From Opitutaceae bacterium (lineage in GTDB: Bacteria > Verrucomicrobiota > Verrucomicrobiia > Opitutales > Opitutaceae): a stretch of 64,000 bases of DNA. The DNA is taken from positions 46,826 to 110,825 of the forward strand of contig JAGOJU010000007.1 of NCBI GenBank assembly GCA_017994935.1, read 5' to 3'. The notes under the pieces were generated by a model. That model was not told where the DNA came from, made no database searches, and saw only the letters and a list, made by a program, of their open reading frames with translations. A program made the translations under genes and the position numbers. Shown here piece by piece: positions 28,480-37,664 of the stretch. Position 1 is the stretch's first letter. The number at the start of each line of letters is the position of its first letter.

Positions 28480-29711
28480 AATCCGGCCTTGCGCAGTGCG
28501 CGCCGGAGCGCATCCGCGTGTCCGTGGTCGCGTGTTTCCACGGTGCAACTGCAGGTGACTGCGCTGACGTCGGGTCCGCTGAACGCGCGATCATGGGAGA
28601 TGTCCTTGATGCTCGCGCCCGTTGCAGCGATCACGCGCGCCAGGGAAGCAAGGCCACCGGGCCTGTCGCTGATCACAACGCTGAAGCGCGCGATGCGCCC
28701 ATCGGCGACGAGTCCGAGTTCGATCACGCGACTGAGAACGGCCGGGTCGATGTTGCCGCCACAGACGACCAGGGCGACGCGTTTGCCGGCGAGTTCGGGG
28801 AGCTTGCCGGCCAGAAACGCCGCGAGCGGGGCCGCTGCGGCTCCCTCCACCACGGTCTTTTCCAGTTCGGCCATGCGCAGGATTGCGAGGGCGATGGCGT
28901 CCTCGCGCACACTGACGACACGATCGACGCGCGAACGTGCGAGTTCGAAGGCGCGTCTGCCGACCTTCAGGACGGCAAGGCCGTCGGCGAGCGTGGAGCG
29001 GCGGGGAATGGCGACCGGCTGGCCGGCCTTCAGTGCGGCGGCGAAGCTGCTGGTGGCGACGCTTTCGACGCCGATGATCTTGATTTCGGGCTTCAGGGCC
29101 TTCACGGCGATCGAAATGCCGGCGATCAATCCTGCACCGCCGATCGGGCATACGATGGCATCGAGATTCGGGACCTGCCGAAGTATCTCCAGCCCGGCGG
29201 TTCCCTGCCCTGCGATGATGTCCGGATCATCAAATCCGTGGATGTAGGTTGCGCCCTCCCTTGCCACGATTTCGTCCGCAGCGGCCCGCGCTTCGGTAAA
29301 ATCACGTCCCTGGATCACCACGCGGGCACCGAGACGTTCACAGGTGGTGCGTTTGATCAGCGGAGCATAGTCCGGCATGACAACGGTCACGCCGACCTTC
29401 AGCAAACGACCATGGTATGCCAGGCCCAGAGCATGATTCCCGGCGCTGGCTGCGACCACTCCCTTGCGTCGCGCGGAGGGCGAAAGCTTCAGCAGGGCAT
29501 TGCGGGCGCCTCTTTCCTTGAAGGATCCGGTGCGCTGCAGGTTGTCGAGTTTGCAGAAGATGCGCGCGCCGGTGATGTCGCTGAGTGCTATCGACTCAGG
29601 GCATGGCGAGAGGATCACTCCTCCTTCGATGCGTCGTGCTGCAGCACGGATGCTGGACAGGGTGACCTCTTCGCGGGAAGCATGAGCGGCGTCTGAAGCT
29701 GGGGCTGGCAT
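28458..29711 (-). CDS. ilvA: Threonine ammonia-lyase with ACT domain
   Basis: 417-aa PLP enzyme converting threonine to 2-oxobutanoate and ammonia, the first step to isoleucine. PLP lysine K65 is in GSFKERGA, the glycine-rich phosphate loop is VCPIGGAGLIAG, and a C-terminal ACT-type regulatory domain (about 330-415) is present, so allosteric control by an amino acid is likely. The length fits the short single-ACT class (TdcB/IlvA of the 400-aa type). No other branched-chain genes are near. It overlaps the SpoU gene end to end. Confidence 0.88.
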   Translation of the reverse strand: MPAPASDAAHASREEVTLSSIRAAARRIEGGVILSPCPESIALSDITGARIFCKLDNLQRTGSFKERGARNALLKLSPSARRKGVVAASAGNHALGLAYHGRLLKVGVTVVMPDYAPLIKRTTCERLGARVVIQGRDFTEARAAADEIVAREGATYIHGFDDPDIIAGQGTAGLEILRQVPNLDAIVCPIGGAGLIAGISIAVKALKPEIKIIGVESVATSSFAAALKAGQPVAIPRRSTLADGLAVLKVGRRAFELARSRVDRVVSVREDAIALAILRMAELEKTVVEGAAAAPLAAFLAGKLPELAGKRVALVVCGGNIDPAVLSRVIELGLVADGRIARFSVVISDRPGGLASLARVIAATGASIKDISHDRAFSGPDVSAVTCSCTVETRDHGHADALRRALRKAGFQLKPGR

Positions 29712-30160
29712 CGGAGGAGGCTGGCTTTATGGTTGTGTCAGGCCAATGGAGAATTTTTGCGCTGAGGCATCTTCGCCAAATTGCAGGCTGGTGTGAGAAT
29801 GCAGGGAAGACGATGCCGGGTGACGTGTCGTAGCAACCCGTTGGAACGGGGGCGATGGAGGTCGGGAAAAGGCATCCGGAGATTGAGGGATGCGCACAGA
29901 TTGGGTTTGGGTGGGTGGATTCAGTGCCAAATCTCGGGGGCCTCAATGCGCCATAAACTGGCGATGATGGTCTTGAGCGGCGGGGACTGCTATCGATTCC
30001 CGAGTCTCCGGTCTGTGGCTCGGAGTTGCGCGAAACGGTTGATCTTTGCTGTCCTATTTAATTATGTAAAGAACGGTCTATAAGCTATTTATAGCCATCG
30101 CCGATCTATTGAGACGAAATTTGCCATCGACGCGATATTGCACTGAGTCCCTGGTATGAA
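29712..30160. other. 449-bp intergenic region, no gene seen
   Basis: No coding sequence is supported. The 3' half (about 30040-30110) is AT-rich, with a short inverted repeat CTATA-n7-TATAG at about 30078-30094, unlike the GC-rich surroundings. No DnaA box, riboswitch or terminator was recognised. It lies downstream of mnmG (minus) and upstream of ilvA, so it may hold the ilvA promoter and the mnmG 3' end. Confidence 0.35.
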
Positions 30161-32044
30161 TCAGGATTTTGCGGAATTGATCAAAATCATCAGGAGGCTG
30201 ATGTCCGATGGGTTTACGCCGCTGATGCGGCTGGCCTGCCCCAGGGTTTGGGGTCTGATCTTGTCGAGCTTGAGAGCGCTTTCCCGACGAAGTCCCCTAA
30301 CCTTCTGATAATCGATAAATTGTGGAATATTTATTCTTTCGATCTGGGAGAGTTTGGCAATCTGACGTTCTTCGCGGGCGAGGTATCCGGCGTAGCTGAT
30401 TCGATAGAGAACCTCATCCCGGACGGGTTTGGAGAGCTCCAGAAACGCCTGGGGGTAAAAGACTTCTGGAGCATTCCCGGTTGTGGCCCTGCGGATCGCG
30501 TCTCCCAAGGTCCCCTGCCCCCCTCCGATGCGGGATTTTTCGAAGAAATCTCTCCATTGAAGAACTGCTGCCTGCTTGGCTTCGATCCGAGCCAGGCGGC
30601 TGGGTGACAAGAGCCCGTGACGGCGAGCATGGTGTGCCAGTCGGAATTCGGCACTGCCATGGTTGAAGAGCAGGCGGTGCTCCGCGCGGCTTGTGAACAT
30701 GCGGTAAGGCTCCGATGTGCCCTTGGTTACAAGATCGTCCACCAGGACGCCCGTATAACCCTCATGGCGCCCGAGAATGAGCGGCGCGCCTCCCCTAGCC
30801 TTGTTCGCCGCATTCACACCTGCCAACAAGCCCTGGCATGCCGCCTCCTCGTAGCCCGAGGTTCCATTGATCTGCCCCGCAAAAAAGAGATTTTCGACTT
30901 TCTTGGATTCCAAGGATGGGAAAAGCTGTGTGGGTGGCGCAAAGTCGTATTCGACCGCATAGGCTGGCCGCAAAAGCACGGCTTTCTCCAGACCGGGCAC
31001 GCTATGAACCATTTCCTGCTGGATCTCGAAAGGCAATGACGTTGAAAGCCCGTTCACATAGTACTCGTTCGTGGACCTGCCTTCCGGCTCCAGGAAAAGC
31101 AAATGCCGGGGCTTGTCGGCAAAACGGACAAACTTGTCTTCGATGCTCGGACAATAGCGAGGCCCAATACCTTCGATTTCTCCGGAATACATTGCGGACC
31201 GGTGGAGGTTGGCTCGTACGAGTTCAGCCGTCCGTTCAGTCGTGTAGGTCATCCAACAGGAAACCTGATTTGAGCCCGCAGCCCAGCCCAGTCGCTGCTC
31301 GCCGGTTTGTTCCACGTGGAACATTGGCTCGGGGTCCCGGGTGTCGTGAAATGCGAATCGGGTGATCTCCGAATCGCCCTTCTGCTCGGTCATTTTTGAA
31401 AAATCAAGACTTCGTCCGAGAAGTCGCGGTGGAGTACCGGTCTTCAGGCGTTCCAGTTCGATACCTGCTTCAAGGAAGCTTGCAGAGAGCGTTTTTGCGC
31501 TAAAATCACCCAGGCGCCCGCCTTCGTTCTTGTTGTGTCCGATATGCATCAGCCCCCGAAGGAAGGTTCCGGTGGTAACGACCACGGTCTTTCCACGAAA
31601 CTCGAGGTCCAGATTGGTACGCACTCCCACGACTTTGGCGCCGTCGAAGATCAGGCCGGTGACGGTTGCCTGGAAGGGCAGGAGGTTGGGCTGAAGTTCG
31701 AGGGTGTGCTTGAGACGAAACTGGTAGGCCTTCTTGTCGCACTGGGCCCTAGGTGACTGGACGGAAAGTCCTTTCGATTCATTGAGGAGCCTGAACTGGA
31801 TTGCCGTACAATCGGTGTTGATCGCCATCTCGCCGCCGAGCGCATCGATCTCCCGGACGATCTGACCCTTTGCCTGTCCGCCGATAGCTGGATTACAGCT
31901 CATCTGTGCGATGGTATCGAGATTGCCCGTAAGGAGGAGGGTAGAGGCCCCCATCCGGGCAGCCGCCAGCGCCGCCTCGCAACCGGCATGTCCGGCACCA
32001 CAGACGATGACATCATACCCCCCCTGAATTCCAGTATCACTCAT
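30161..32044 (-). CDS. mnmG: tRNA uridine-5-carboxymethylaminomethyl modification enzyme MnmG (GidA)
   Basis: 627-aa FAD enzyme that, with MnmE, builds the 5-carboxymethylaminomethyl group on U34 of tRNAs. The N-terminal FAD motif GAGHAGCEAALAAARMG, the MSCNPAIGGQAKGQIVREIDALGGEM block and the C-terminal PSDISLLMILI fit the family. A short, poorly conserved loop segment at residues 241-246 is encoded by a perfect parS-like palindrome (31308-31323). The gene is noticeably less GC-rich than its neighbours. mnmE lies upstream on the same strand with a 338-bp gap. Confidence 0.97.
   Translation of the reverse strand: MSDTGIQGGYDVIVCGAGHAGCEAALAAARMGASTLLLTGNLDTIAQMSCNPAIGGQAKGQIVREIDALGGEMAINTDCTAIQFRLLNESKGLSVQSPRAQCDKKAYQFRLKHTLELQPNLLPFQATVTGLIFDGAKVVGVRTNLDLEFRGKTVVVTTGTFLRGLMHIGHNKNEGGRLGDFSAKTLSASFLEAGIELERLKTGTPPRLLGRSLDFSKMTEQKGDSEITRFAFHDTRDPEPMFHVEQTGEQRLGWAAGSNQVSCWMTYTTERTAELVRANLHRSAMYSGEIEGIGPRYCPSIEDKFVRFADKPRHLLFLEPEGRSTNEYYVNGLSTSLPFEIQQEMVHSVPGLEKAVLLRPAYAVEYDFAPPTQLFPSLESKKVENLFFAGQINGTSGYEEAACQGLLAGVNAANKARGGAPLILGRHEGYTGVLVDDLVTKGTSEPYRMFTSRAEHRLLFNHGSAEFRLAHHARRHGLLSPSRLARIEAKQAAVLQWRDFFEKSRIGGGQGTLGDAIRRATTGNAPEVFYPQAFLELSKPVRDEVLYRISYAGYLAREERQIAKLSQIERINIPQFIDYQKVRGLRRESALKLDKIRPQTLGQASRISGVNPSDISLLMILINSAKS
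31308..31323. other. parS-like ParB-binding palindrome inside mnmG
   Basis: TGTTCCACGTGGAACA is a perfect 16-bp palindrome and matches the parS consensus TGTTNCACGTGNAACA used by chromosomal ParB proteins, which bind near the replication origin. It codes for M241-Q246 of MnmG. mnmE/mnmG lie next to the origin in many bacteria, which supports a functional site. The parA/parB genes are not in this window. Confidence 0.8.
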
Positions 32045-32382
32045 CGAAAGTTTGCGTGCTCAAGCACACTGGCTACATGTCTACAGTGACATAACTGATT
32101 GTTTATAAGTGTATTATACGACACGCTTTGCTGATTCCTGTTTCCATTTCCACATGAAGCAGTATCCATGGTGTCTGGCACCCTGAGGATTCACAACGGT
32201 CATCACACTTCCACCGGCATTTTCCAAAGCGAGAGGATCAAGCTGCGACAGTTGTGACCGCAGGCAAACGAATTGGGAGTCGTGGGACGAAGGTAGCGGC
32301 GAGACATCCCCGCCGCCAGGGCTCTCGTTCTCAGGTCAAATGATGTTGTAACAATTTGTCACAATGCAAATTACGACAAACC
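32045..32382. other. mnmG-mnmE intergenic region with palindrome and AT-rich stretch
   Basis: No gene is seen in this 338-bp gap. The 5' part is AT-rich (about 32095-32120); the minus strand shows a perfect TATAAT at 32113-32118, about 70 bases before the mnmG start, without a clear -35. A 19-bp near-perfect palindrome TTGTAACAATTTGTCACAA lies at 32346-32364. Imperfect DnaA-box matches (ATTTCCACA, TTTGTCACA) exist but no consensus box, so an origin is not claimed. Confidence 0.5.
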
Positions 32383-33804
32383 TCACTTGCCGATGCAGAA
32401 GGCCGCAAAGAGCCGGTCCAGCATGCGTTCATTGTCAAACTTGCCCTGGATTTCACCCATGGCTTCGAGTGCTTCCCGGAGGTCGCTGGAGATCAGTTCG
32501 GGAGGGGAGGGGGGCTGCGCCTCCGAACGAAGGAGATGAAGGGCGGACTCAAGGCTGGTCTTGGCCCGCTCCAGCGCGTGGGCGTGTCGGGCGTTCACGG
32601 CGATGATCTCATCTCCCGTCAGGCTCTGGAATCCTTCGGCCACGTGCTCAATTGCGTTGATCAGTGCGGGCACACCCTCACCGGTATGTGCTGACACTGC
32701 GAGGGACTCCATCTTCGGTGCCAGGAGTGCTGGCAGGCCGGACTTCTCCAACTCCTCGATTGAAAGAGACTTCCTGGCGTGTTCCGGCGAAACGAGATCC
32801 GCCTTGCTGCCGATCACGAGGATGGCGGGCAGGTTCGTCATGACGGAGAGCTCCCGGGGAAAGGCCGGGGTGGGGCAGCTGAGATCGATCACCCAAAGCA
32901 GCAGGTCTGCCGTGCGCACGTTTTCGAGGGTCTTCTCAATCCCCATACGTTCAATCTCCCCGGGGGCTGGATTCAGTCCCGCGGTATCGATCAACCGCAC
33001 GGAATGCGCGCCCGCGAGGAAACTCTCCTCGATGAAGTCCCGTGTCGTTCCCGGTTCCGAGGACACGATGGCGCGTTCATATCCAACGATGCGGTTCAAC
33101 AGGGAACTCTTGCCCGCATTGGGAGCACCGACGATGACCGTGCGAATGCCCAGGCGCAGGATCTCGCCATAGTGCCTTGTTGCTAGAAGCCGCCGGGTTC
33201 CGCCCAGCACCCGGTCGATGGCGCTCCGGACGACTTCACGATCCTCGGTGGGCAGATCCTCGTCGGGGAAATCAATGTAGGCCTCCACACGGGCAAGGGC
33301 ATCCAGCAGTTCGCTGTTCAATCCCGCCAGATGGCGTCCGAGGACTCCGTCCAGCTGCTGCTGTGCCGCGGCGAGTGCGCGCTCGCTGCGCGCGCTGATG
33401 ACATCCATCACCGCCTCCGCCTGGCTGAGGTCGAGCTTGCCTCCGAGAAAGGCGCGCTGGGTGAATTCCCCGGGACGGGCAGGGCGGCATCCGCGCGCGC
33501 AGAGATCGTCAATCAGGCGCCGCACAATGAAGGGATTGCCATGGCACGAAAGCTCCAGCACATCCTCGCCGGTATAGCTCGCAGGCGCCTGGTGGAAGGT
33601 CGCCACCACTGTATCCAGAATCCCGTTACCAACGGACTCCCTGTGGCGAACGACCTGGGCGTTGCGCGGAGCGAGGGAAACGCCGTAGAGGGAGCGCGAG
33701 AATTCAGCGCACAGCGGTCCGCTGATGCGCAGGACTGCGATTGCGGACGTGCCGGCGGGAGTGGCCAGCGCCACGATGGTATCATTGGAGGAGTGAGCGG
33801 ACAA
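32383..33804 (-). CDS. mnmE: tRNA uridine-5-carboxymethylaminomethyl modification GTPase MnmE (TrmE)
   Basis: 473-aa GTPase partner of MnmG. It has the N-terminal folate-binding dimerisation domain (DTIVALATPAGTSAIAVLRISG), a helical domain, and the inserted G domain with GAPNAGKSSL (P-loop), TTRDF, DTAGL and a G4 GSKAD motif. It ends in the conserved CxGK tetrapeptide (FCIGK), whose Cys is needed for tRNA modification. It is upstream of mnmG on the same strand. Confidence 0.96.
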   Translation of the reverse strand: MSAHSSNDTIVALATPAGTSAIAVLRISGPLCAEFSRSLYGVSLAPRNAQVVRHRESVGNGILDTVVATFHQAPASYTGEDVLELSCHGNPFIVRRLIDDLCARGCRPARPGEFTQRAFLGGKLDLSQAEAVMDVISARSERALAAAQQQLDGVLGRHLAGLNSELLDALARVEAYIDFPDEDLPTEDREVVRSAIDRVLGGTRRLLATRHYGEILRLGIRTVIVGAPNAGKSSLLNRIVGYERAIVSSEPGTTRDFIEESFLAGAHSVRLIDTAGLNPAPGEIERMGIEKTLENVRTADLLLWVIDLSCPTPAFPRELSVMTNLPAILVIGSKADLVSPEHARKSLSIEELEKSGLPALLAPKMESLAVSAHTGEGVPALINAIEHVAEGFQSLTGDEIIAVNARHAHALERAKTSLESALHLLRSEAQPPSPPELISSDLREALEAMGEIQGKFDNERMLDRLFAAFCIGK

Positions 33805-33920
33805 CGTTCGCAGGCAATCGCGTCCCGGAATGCACGCAAAGGCAAAAATACCGGCCCCGCCGTTTGCGGCAGTCCGCGTGCTGCCTGCCGGCCTGCGCCT
33901 GGTTCCGCTCCCCGGGGGAC

Positions 33921-34709
33921 TCAGAACCCCGCGTCCGCGAGCTGGCGGCGGAGCACGGCGATTGCCGCTGGCGCCTGGGCGACGATGTCACCCTTGGACC
34001 ACACGCACTCGATCGTAAGGCGCCGGCATGCAGCGGCGGATCTCAATGCGCGGAGAAAAGGACGGAAGTCCTCATGGTGGCGGCCGGGTTCTGCGCGCTC
34101 CTTGTTCTCTGCGATGTGCGCGTGGGTCACGAGCGCCGCATGACGGGTGATGGCGTCGGGTGTCTCGCCATTCCGCAGCATGTGAAAAATGTCGACGAGC
34201 AACCGCACGTTCGGATGGCTGCTGCGTTTGACCGCCTCGGCGCCGTCGTCGAGCGTGTTCACGATATTGCATTCGCCGCGTTGCAGCGCCTCCACGACCA
34301 GGGTTATCCCGTTGGCCTGGGCGATCGGTGCGAGCCGTTTGAGAGCCTCGACGTATTGCTCGAATCCGCGCGCCATCGGCCATCCGTCCGGCACCTTGCG
34401 CGCGGCTCCCGAACCAAACACGATTGTGGTGAGCCCAATCGACGCCGCGCGGGAGAAGGCCGTTTCGGCATAGCGCTGCATGCGGGCCGTATCCACCGAG
34501 GGACCTGTCACCCTCAGGTCCGGCGGAAACAGGCAGTTGGCGGCAGGCGTCGGAACGGCGCAGCCGCGTGTCGCCGCGGCATTTGGCGCAAACGCCTCGG
34601 CGGACTGTTCAGGCAGAAGAAGATTCTGGACGTGTGCTTCGATGAAGTCGCACGGCGGCACGGAAAACTTTGCAACGATGTCGGGAGTGGTGCACAGGCC
34701 GAGCTTCAT
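33921..34709 (-). CDS. Sugar phosphate isomerase/epimerase-like TIM-barrel protein
   Basis: 262-aa protein of the xylose-isomerase-like/AP-endonuclease-2 TIM-barrel group. The barrel has the metal-ligand pattern VVEALQRGECNIVNT (Glu), LLVDIFHM (Asp and His), THAHIAENKERAEPGRHHEDF (His, Asp) and a C-terminal Glu (TIECVWS), consistent with sugar isomerase or epimerase activity. It ends 30 bp before uxaC on the same strand, so it probably acts in the same uronate/sugar pathway. Confidence 0.78.
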   Translation of the reverse strand: MKLGLCTTPDIVAKFSVPPCDFIEAHVQNLLLPEQSAEAFAPNAAATRGCAVPTPAANCLFPPDLRVTGPSVDTARMQRYAETAFSRAASIGLTTIVFGSGAARKVPDGWPMARGFEQYVEALKRLAPIAQANGITLVVEALQRGECNIVNTLDDGAEAVKRSSHPNVRLLVDIFHMLRNGETPDAITRHAALVTHAHIAENKERAEPGRHHEDFRPFLRALRSAAACRRLTIECVWSKGDIVAQAPAAIAVLRRQLADAGF

Positions 34710-34738
34710 GAGAGGGCGGAGGGGCAGGAGAGTTCGGG

Positions 34739-36160
34739 TCAGAGGTTGCCGGCCTTGAGTTCAAAATAGGCGGCTGCGTTGTCGTAGCAGATGTCGCGGA
34801 TGAGTTTTGCATTGGCAGCCTCGTCCGCAGGGATCAGTCCCGCTTCAATGTCCTCGCCGATCATCCTGCAGAGGAGGCGTCTGAAATACTCGTGGCGCAC
34901 GTAGCTGAGGAAGCTGCGGGAATCCGTCAGCATGCCGACGAATCTCGAAAGCAGACCGAGCTGGGACAGGGCATTGATCTGCCATTCCATGCCTTCCCTC
35001 TGGTCGAGAAACCACCAGCCTGAGCCGAACTGCAGCTTGCCTGGGGTCGTCCCGTCCTGGAAATTCCCGACCATCGTCGCAAACGCGTAATTGTCGGCGG
35101 GATTCAGGTTGTAGAGGATGATGCGCGGCAGCTGGTTTGTGCGGTCGAGTGTGTCCAGATAGCGGGTGAGCCCGCGGCATTGGGGGAAATCACCGATCGA
35201 ATCGACGCCGGCGTCGGCGCCGAGCCGCCTGAGCAGGCGGCTGTTGTTGTTGCGCAGGGCGCCGAGATGGAGCTGTTTGGTCCAGCCTCGCTTCGCATCG
35301 AGCTGTCCCAGGTGGATCATGATGAACCAGGTGAACTTTGCGAACTGGTCGGGCGTGGCGGCGACACCCGAACGTGCCTGGGCAAAGATCGCCGCGGCCT
35401 CGCGTTCGGTGCATTCGACATCCGGCAGCGCCTCCATCCCGTGATCGGACAGGCGGCCGCCGATCGAATGAAAAAAGGCATGACGCCTGTCGATCGCCTC
35501 AAGCAGTCCCGCAAGGTTTTTCACCTCCACATTGCTGCGCGCGCTGAGGAGATCGCACCAGGCATTGAACACGGTGGGGTTGTTCACTGCCATCGCCTTG
35601 TCGGGCCGGAAGGTCGGGTAGACCTTCGTCTGCAAGGGACTCCGGGCGATGGCGAGATGATGTTCGAGTGTGTCCGCGGGATCGTCGGTGGTGCAGACGA
35701 CATTCACGCGATTCGAGGTGAGGATCCCGTGCACCGACATCTCCGGAGTTCGAAGCCTTGCGTTGGCGGCCTCCCAGATCTTCGGGGCGTTCGCCTCGTT
35801 GATCAGAAGGTCGATGCCGAAGTACCGGCGCAATTCGAGGTGCGACCAGTGGTGGAGCGGGTTGCGCACCAGCTGGGGAACCGTGCGCGCGAAGGCGATG
35901 AACTTATCGTAGTCGCTGCTTGAGGTGCCGGTGATCAAATCCTCGGGGACTCCGGCCGCGCGCAGCGCGCGCCACTTGTAGTGGTCGCCTCCGAGCCAGA
36001 TCTCGGTCAGTGTGGCGAACTGCCTGTTCGAAGCGATCTGGTCAGGCGGGAGATGGCAGTGATAGTCGAAAATCGGCTGTTTTGCCGCATGCTCGAAATA
36101 AAGCCGGCGCGCCCATTCCGTGGTAAGCAGGTAGTCTTCGTGGAGAAAGGGCTTGGTCAT
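34739..36160 (-). CDS. uxaC: Glucuronate isomerase
   Basis: Interconverts D-glucuronate and D-fructuronate (and galacturonate and tagaturonate), the entry step of uronate breakdown. The 473-aa protein has the metal-ligand HCHLPP segment near residue 33, and the family blocks WLGGDHYKWRALRAAGV, STDDPADTLEHHLAIA-like and GWWFLDQREGMEWQINALSQLGLLSRFVGMLTDSRSFLSY. The length is normal. uxaB/uxuAB partners are not in the window. The neighbours (TIM-barrel isomerase, Gfo/Idh oxidoreductase) suggest a small sugar-acid pathway. Confidence 0.93.
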   Translation of the reverse strand: MTKPFLHEDYLLTTEWARRLYFEHAAKQPIFDYHCHLPPDQIASNRQFATLTEIWLGGDHYKWRALRAAGVPEDLITGTSSSDYDKFIAFARTVPQLVRNPLHHWSHLELRRYFGIDLLINEANAPKIWEAANARLRTPEMSVHGILTSNRVNVVCTTDDPADTLEHHLAIARSPLQTKVYPTFRPDKAMAVNNPTVFNAWCDLLSARSNVEVKNLAGLLEAIDRRHAFFHSIGGRLSDHGMEALPDVECTEREAAAIFAQARSGVAATPDQFAKFTWFIMIHLGQLDAKRGWTKQLHLGALRNNNSRLLRRLGADAGVDSIGDFPQCRGLTRYLDTLDRTNQLPRIILYNLNPADNYAFATMVGNFQDGTTPGKLQFGSGWWFLDQREGMEWQINALSQLGLLSRFVGMLTDSRSFLSYVRHEYFRRLLCRMIGEDIEAGLIPADEAANAKLIRDICYDNAAAYFELKAGNL

Positions 36161-36370
36161 GGTTTCAGGAAAGTGGCGACGTCTGGGTGAAAATGAGATT
36201 CTGATTCAGCGACCCTGGCAGAAATCATGGCGAGACCTCTCGTGTGAAACGGGTGCTGCCCCATCGGTATCTCCGGCAGTGACAACCCTGCGGTTGTCCG
36301 GAAGGTCGCGGGTGTACATCCTGAAGAATCCGTTTTTGCCCTCGGGATTCACTCCGCGGTCCTCGCCGTG
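36161..36370. other. uxaC upstream region with short hairpin
   Basis: 210 bp without a gene. A 7-bp stem GACAACC/GGTTGTC with a 4-base loop lies near 36280-36298. It may be the 3' structure of the upstream oxidoreductase gene or a regulator site before uxaC; it has no T tract. Confidence 0.35.
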
Positions 36371-37531
36371 TCAGCGTCCGAATGACTTTGCAAAGTCGTC
36401 GCCGGAGACCACGACCTTTCTTTTCCTGCGTTTGCTCTTCGCTGACTCCGCGATCTTCTGTTTGAGGGCGCGTTCATATTTGCGACCGTCGAGCGGGAGG
36501 GTGACCGTGGAGTCCGTCCATGCGGAGTACAGCATGGCGTTGGCAAGTTCGATTGAATGGATGCCTTCGACGGCGGGTGAGAGCAGCGTGGCTCCCTTGA
36601 GAATTGCGTCGGAGAAGTTCTGAAGGATCTCGTTGTGCTGTCCGCCATGGCCGGCGGCGGGAATGGTGACGTCCCACGAATCCGGGCGTGCGAACGCCTG
36701 GGTGGAGGTCCGCGAGAATTCGGACATCGGCACTTCGTTGCGCGTGAAGGAAATCACATCGTTTTCGTAGACGAGCCTGCCACGTTCGGCTGTGACCTCG
36801 AGGCGGTTGGTACCCGGAGCCTCGCCGGTGGAGGTGATGAACACACCTGTGGCGCCGTTGGGAAACTGCAGGTAGGCGGTCACGTCGTCCTCGACCTCGA
36901 TGTCGTGGTAGCGTCCGAAGCTGCAGAAGGCCCGTATGGTTTTCGGCATGCCGAACATCCACTGGAAAAGGTCGAGGTTGTGCGGGCATTGGTTGAGGAG
37001 AACGCCGCCGCCCTCTCCGGCCCAGGTGGCGCGCCAGCCGCCGCTCGCGTAGTAGGCCTCGGTGCGGAACCAGTTTGTGATGATCCAGTTCACGCGGCGG
37101 ATTTCACCGAGTTCGCCATTCTGGACGAGCTGCCGGATCTTCCTGAAATAGAGGTCCGTGCGCTGGTTGAACATCGCGGCGAAGACCTGTTTCCTGTTCG
37201 TGTACGCGGCGATCAGGCGCTCGGCATCCGCACGGTGTACGGAGATCGGCTTCTCAACCATCACATGGAGTCCCGCCTTGAGGGCGCGAATGCCGATCGT
37301 GGTATGGTCGAAGTGCGGAGTTGCGATGATGATGGCGTCGATCTGGCCGGAATCGATCATCTCGCCTGCGGATGAAAAAGTCTTCAGCCCGGGAAACCGC
37401 GAAAAACGCGCCGGGTCGGCGTCCGCGATGGCGGTGAGCTCGAGTCCCTTGATTTTCCCGGCGAGGATGTTGGTCGCGTGACCAGATCCCATGTTGCCGA
37501 GGCCGACGATGCCGATGCGAACCTTGTCCAT
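36371..37531 (-). CDS. Gfo/Idh/MocA family oxidoreductase (cytoplasmic)
   Basis: 386-aa NAD(P)-dependent sugar dehydrogenase-like protein without a signal peptide. The N-terminal Rossmann motif is GIVGLGNMGSGHA, and the conserved lysine is in MVEKPISVH. The C-terminal substrate domain has GGGVLLNQCPHNLDLFQWMFG, with the His that usually acts in catalysis. A basic C-terminal tail (KSKRRKRK) is unusual. It is 210 bp upstream of uxaC on the same strand and could oxidise a sugar or uronate from the same pathway. Confidence 0.85.
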   Translation of the reverse strand: MDKVRIGIVGLGNMGSGHATNILAGKIKGLELTAIADADPARFSRFPGLKTFSSAGEMIDSGQIDAIIIATPHFDHTTIGIRALKAGLHVMVEKPISVHRADAERLIAAYTNRKQVFAAMFNQRTDLYFRKIRQLVQNGELGEIRRVNWIITNWFRTEAYYASGGWRATWAGEGGGVLLNQCPHNLDLFQWMFGMPKTIRAFCSFGRYHDIEVEDDVTAYLQFPNGATGVFITSTGEAPGTNRLEVTAERGRLVYENDVISFTRNEVPMSEFSRTSTQAFARPDSWDVTIPAAGHGGQHNEILQNFSDAILKGATLLSPAVEGIHSIELANAMLYSAWTDSTVTLPLDGRKYERALKQKIAESAKSKRRKRKVVVSGDDFAKSFGR

Positions 37532-37664
37532 GGAGGGGGAAGTGTGGGTGGAGGTTGAGCTGCGAATCCTTGCCCGCTCCGAGGGAGCGGCAAGGGATGT
37601 CGCGATGAATGTTAAACGGACGCGAAGCCGGTGGGCGGACGCGCCGCGTCGATGGCGGAGGCCC

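Noticed and set aside
32045..32382. Replication origin (oriC)
   Set aside because: An AT-rich patch and weak DnaA-box matches exist, but no consensus TTATCCACA cluster or dnaA gene; only parS in mnmG supports origin proximity.
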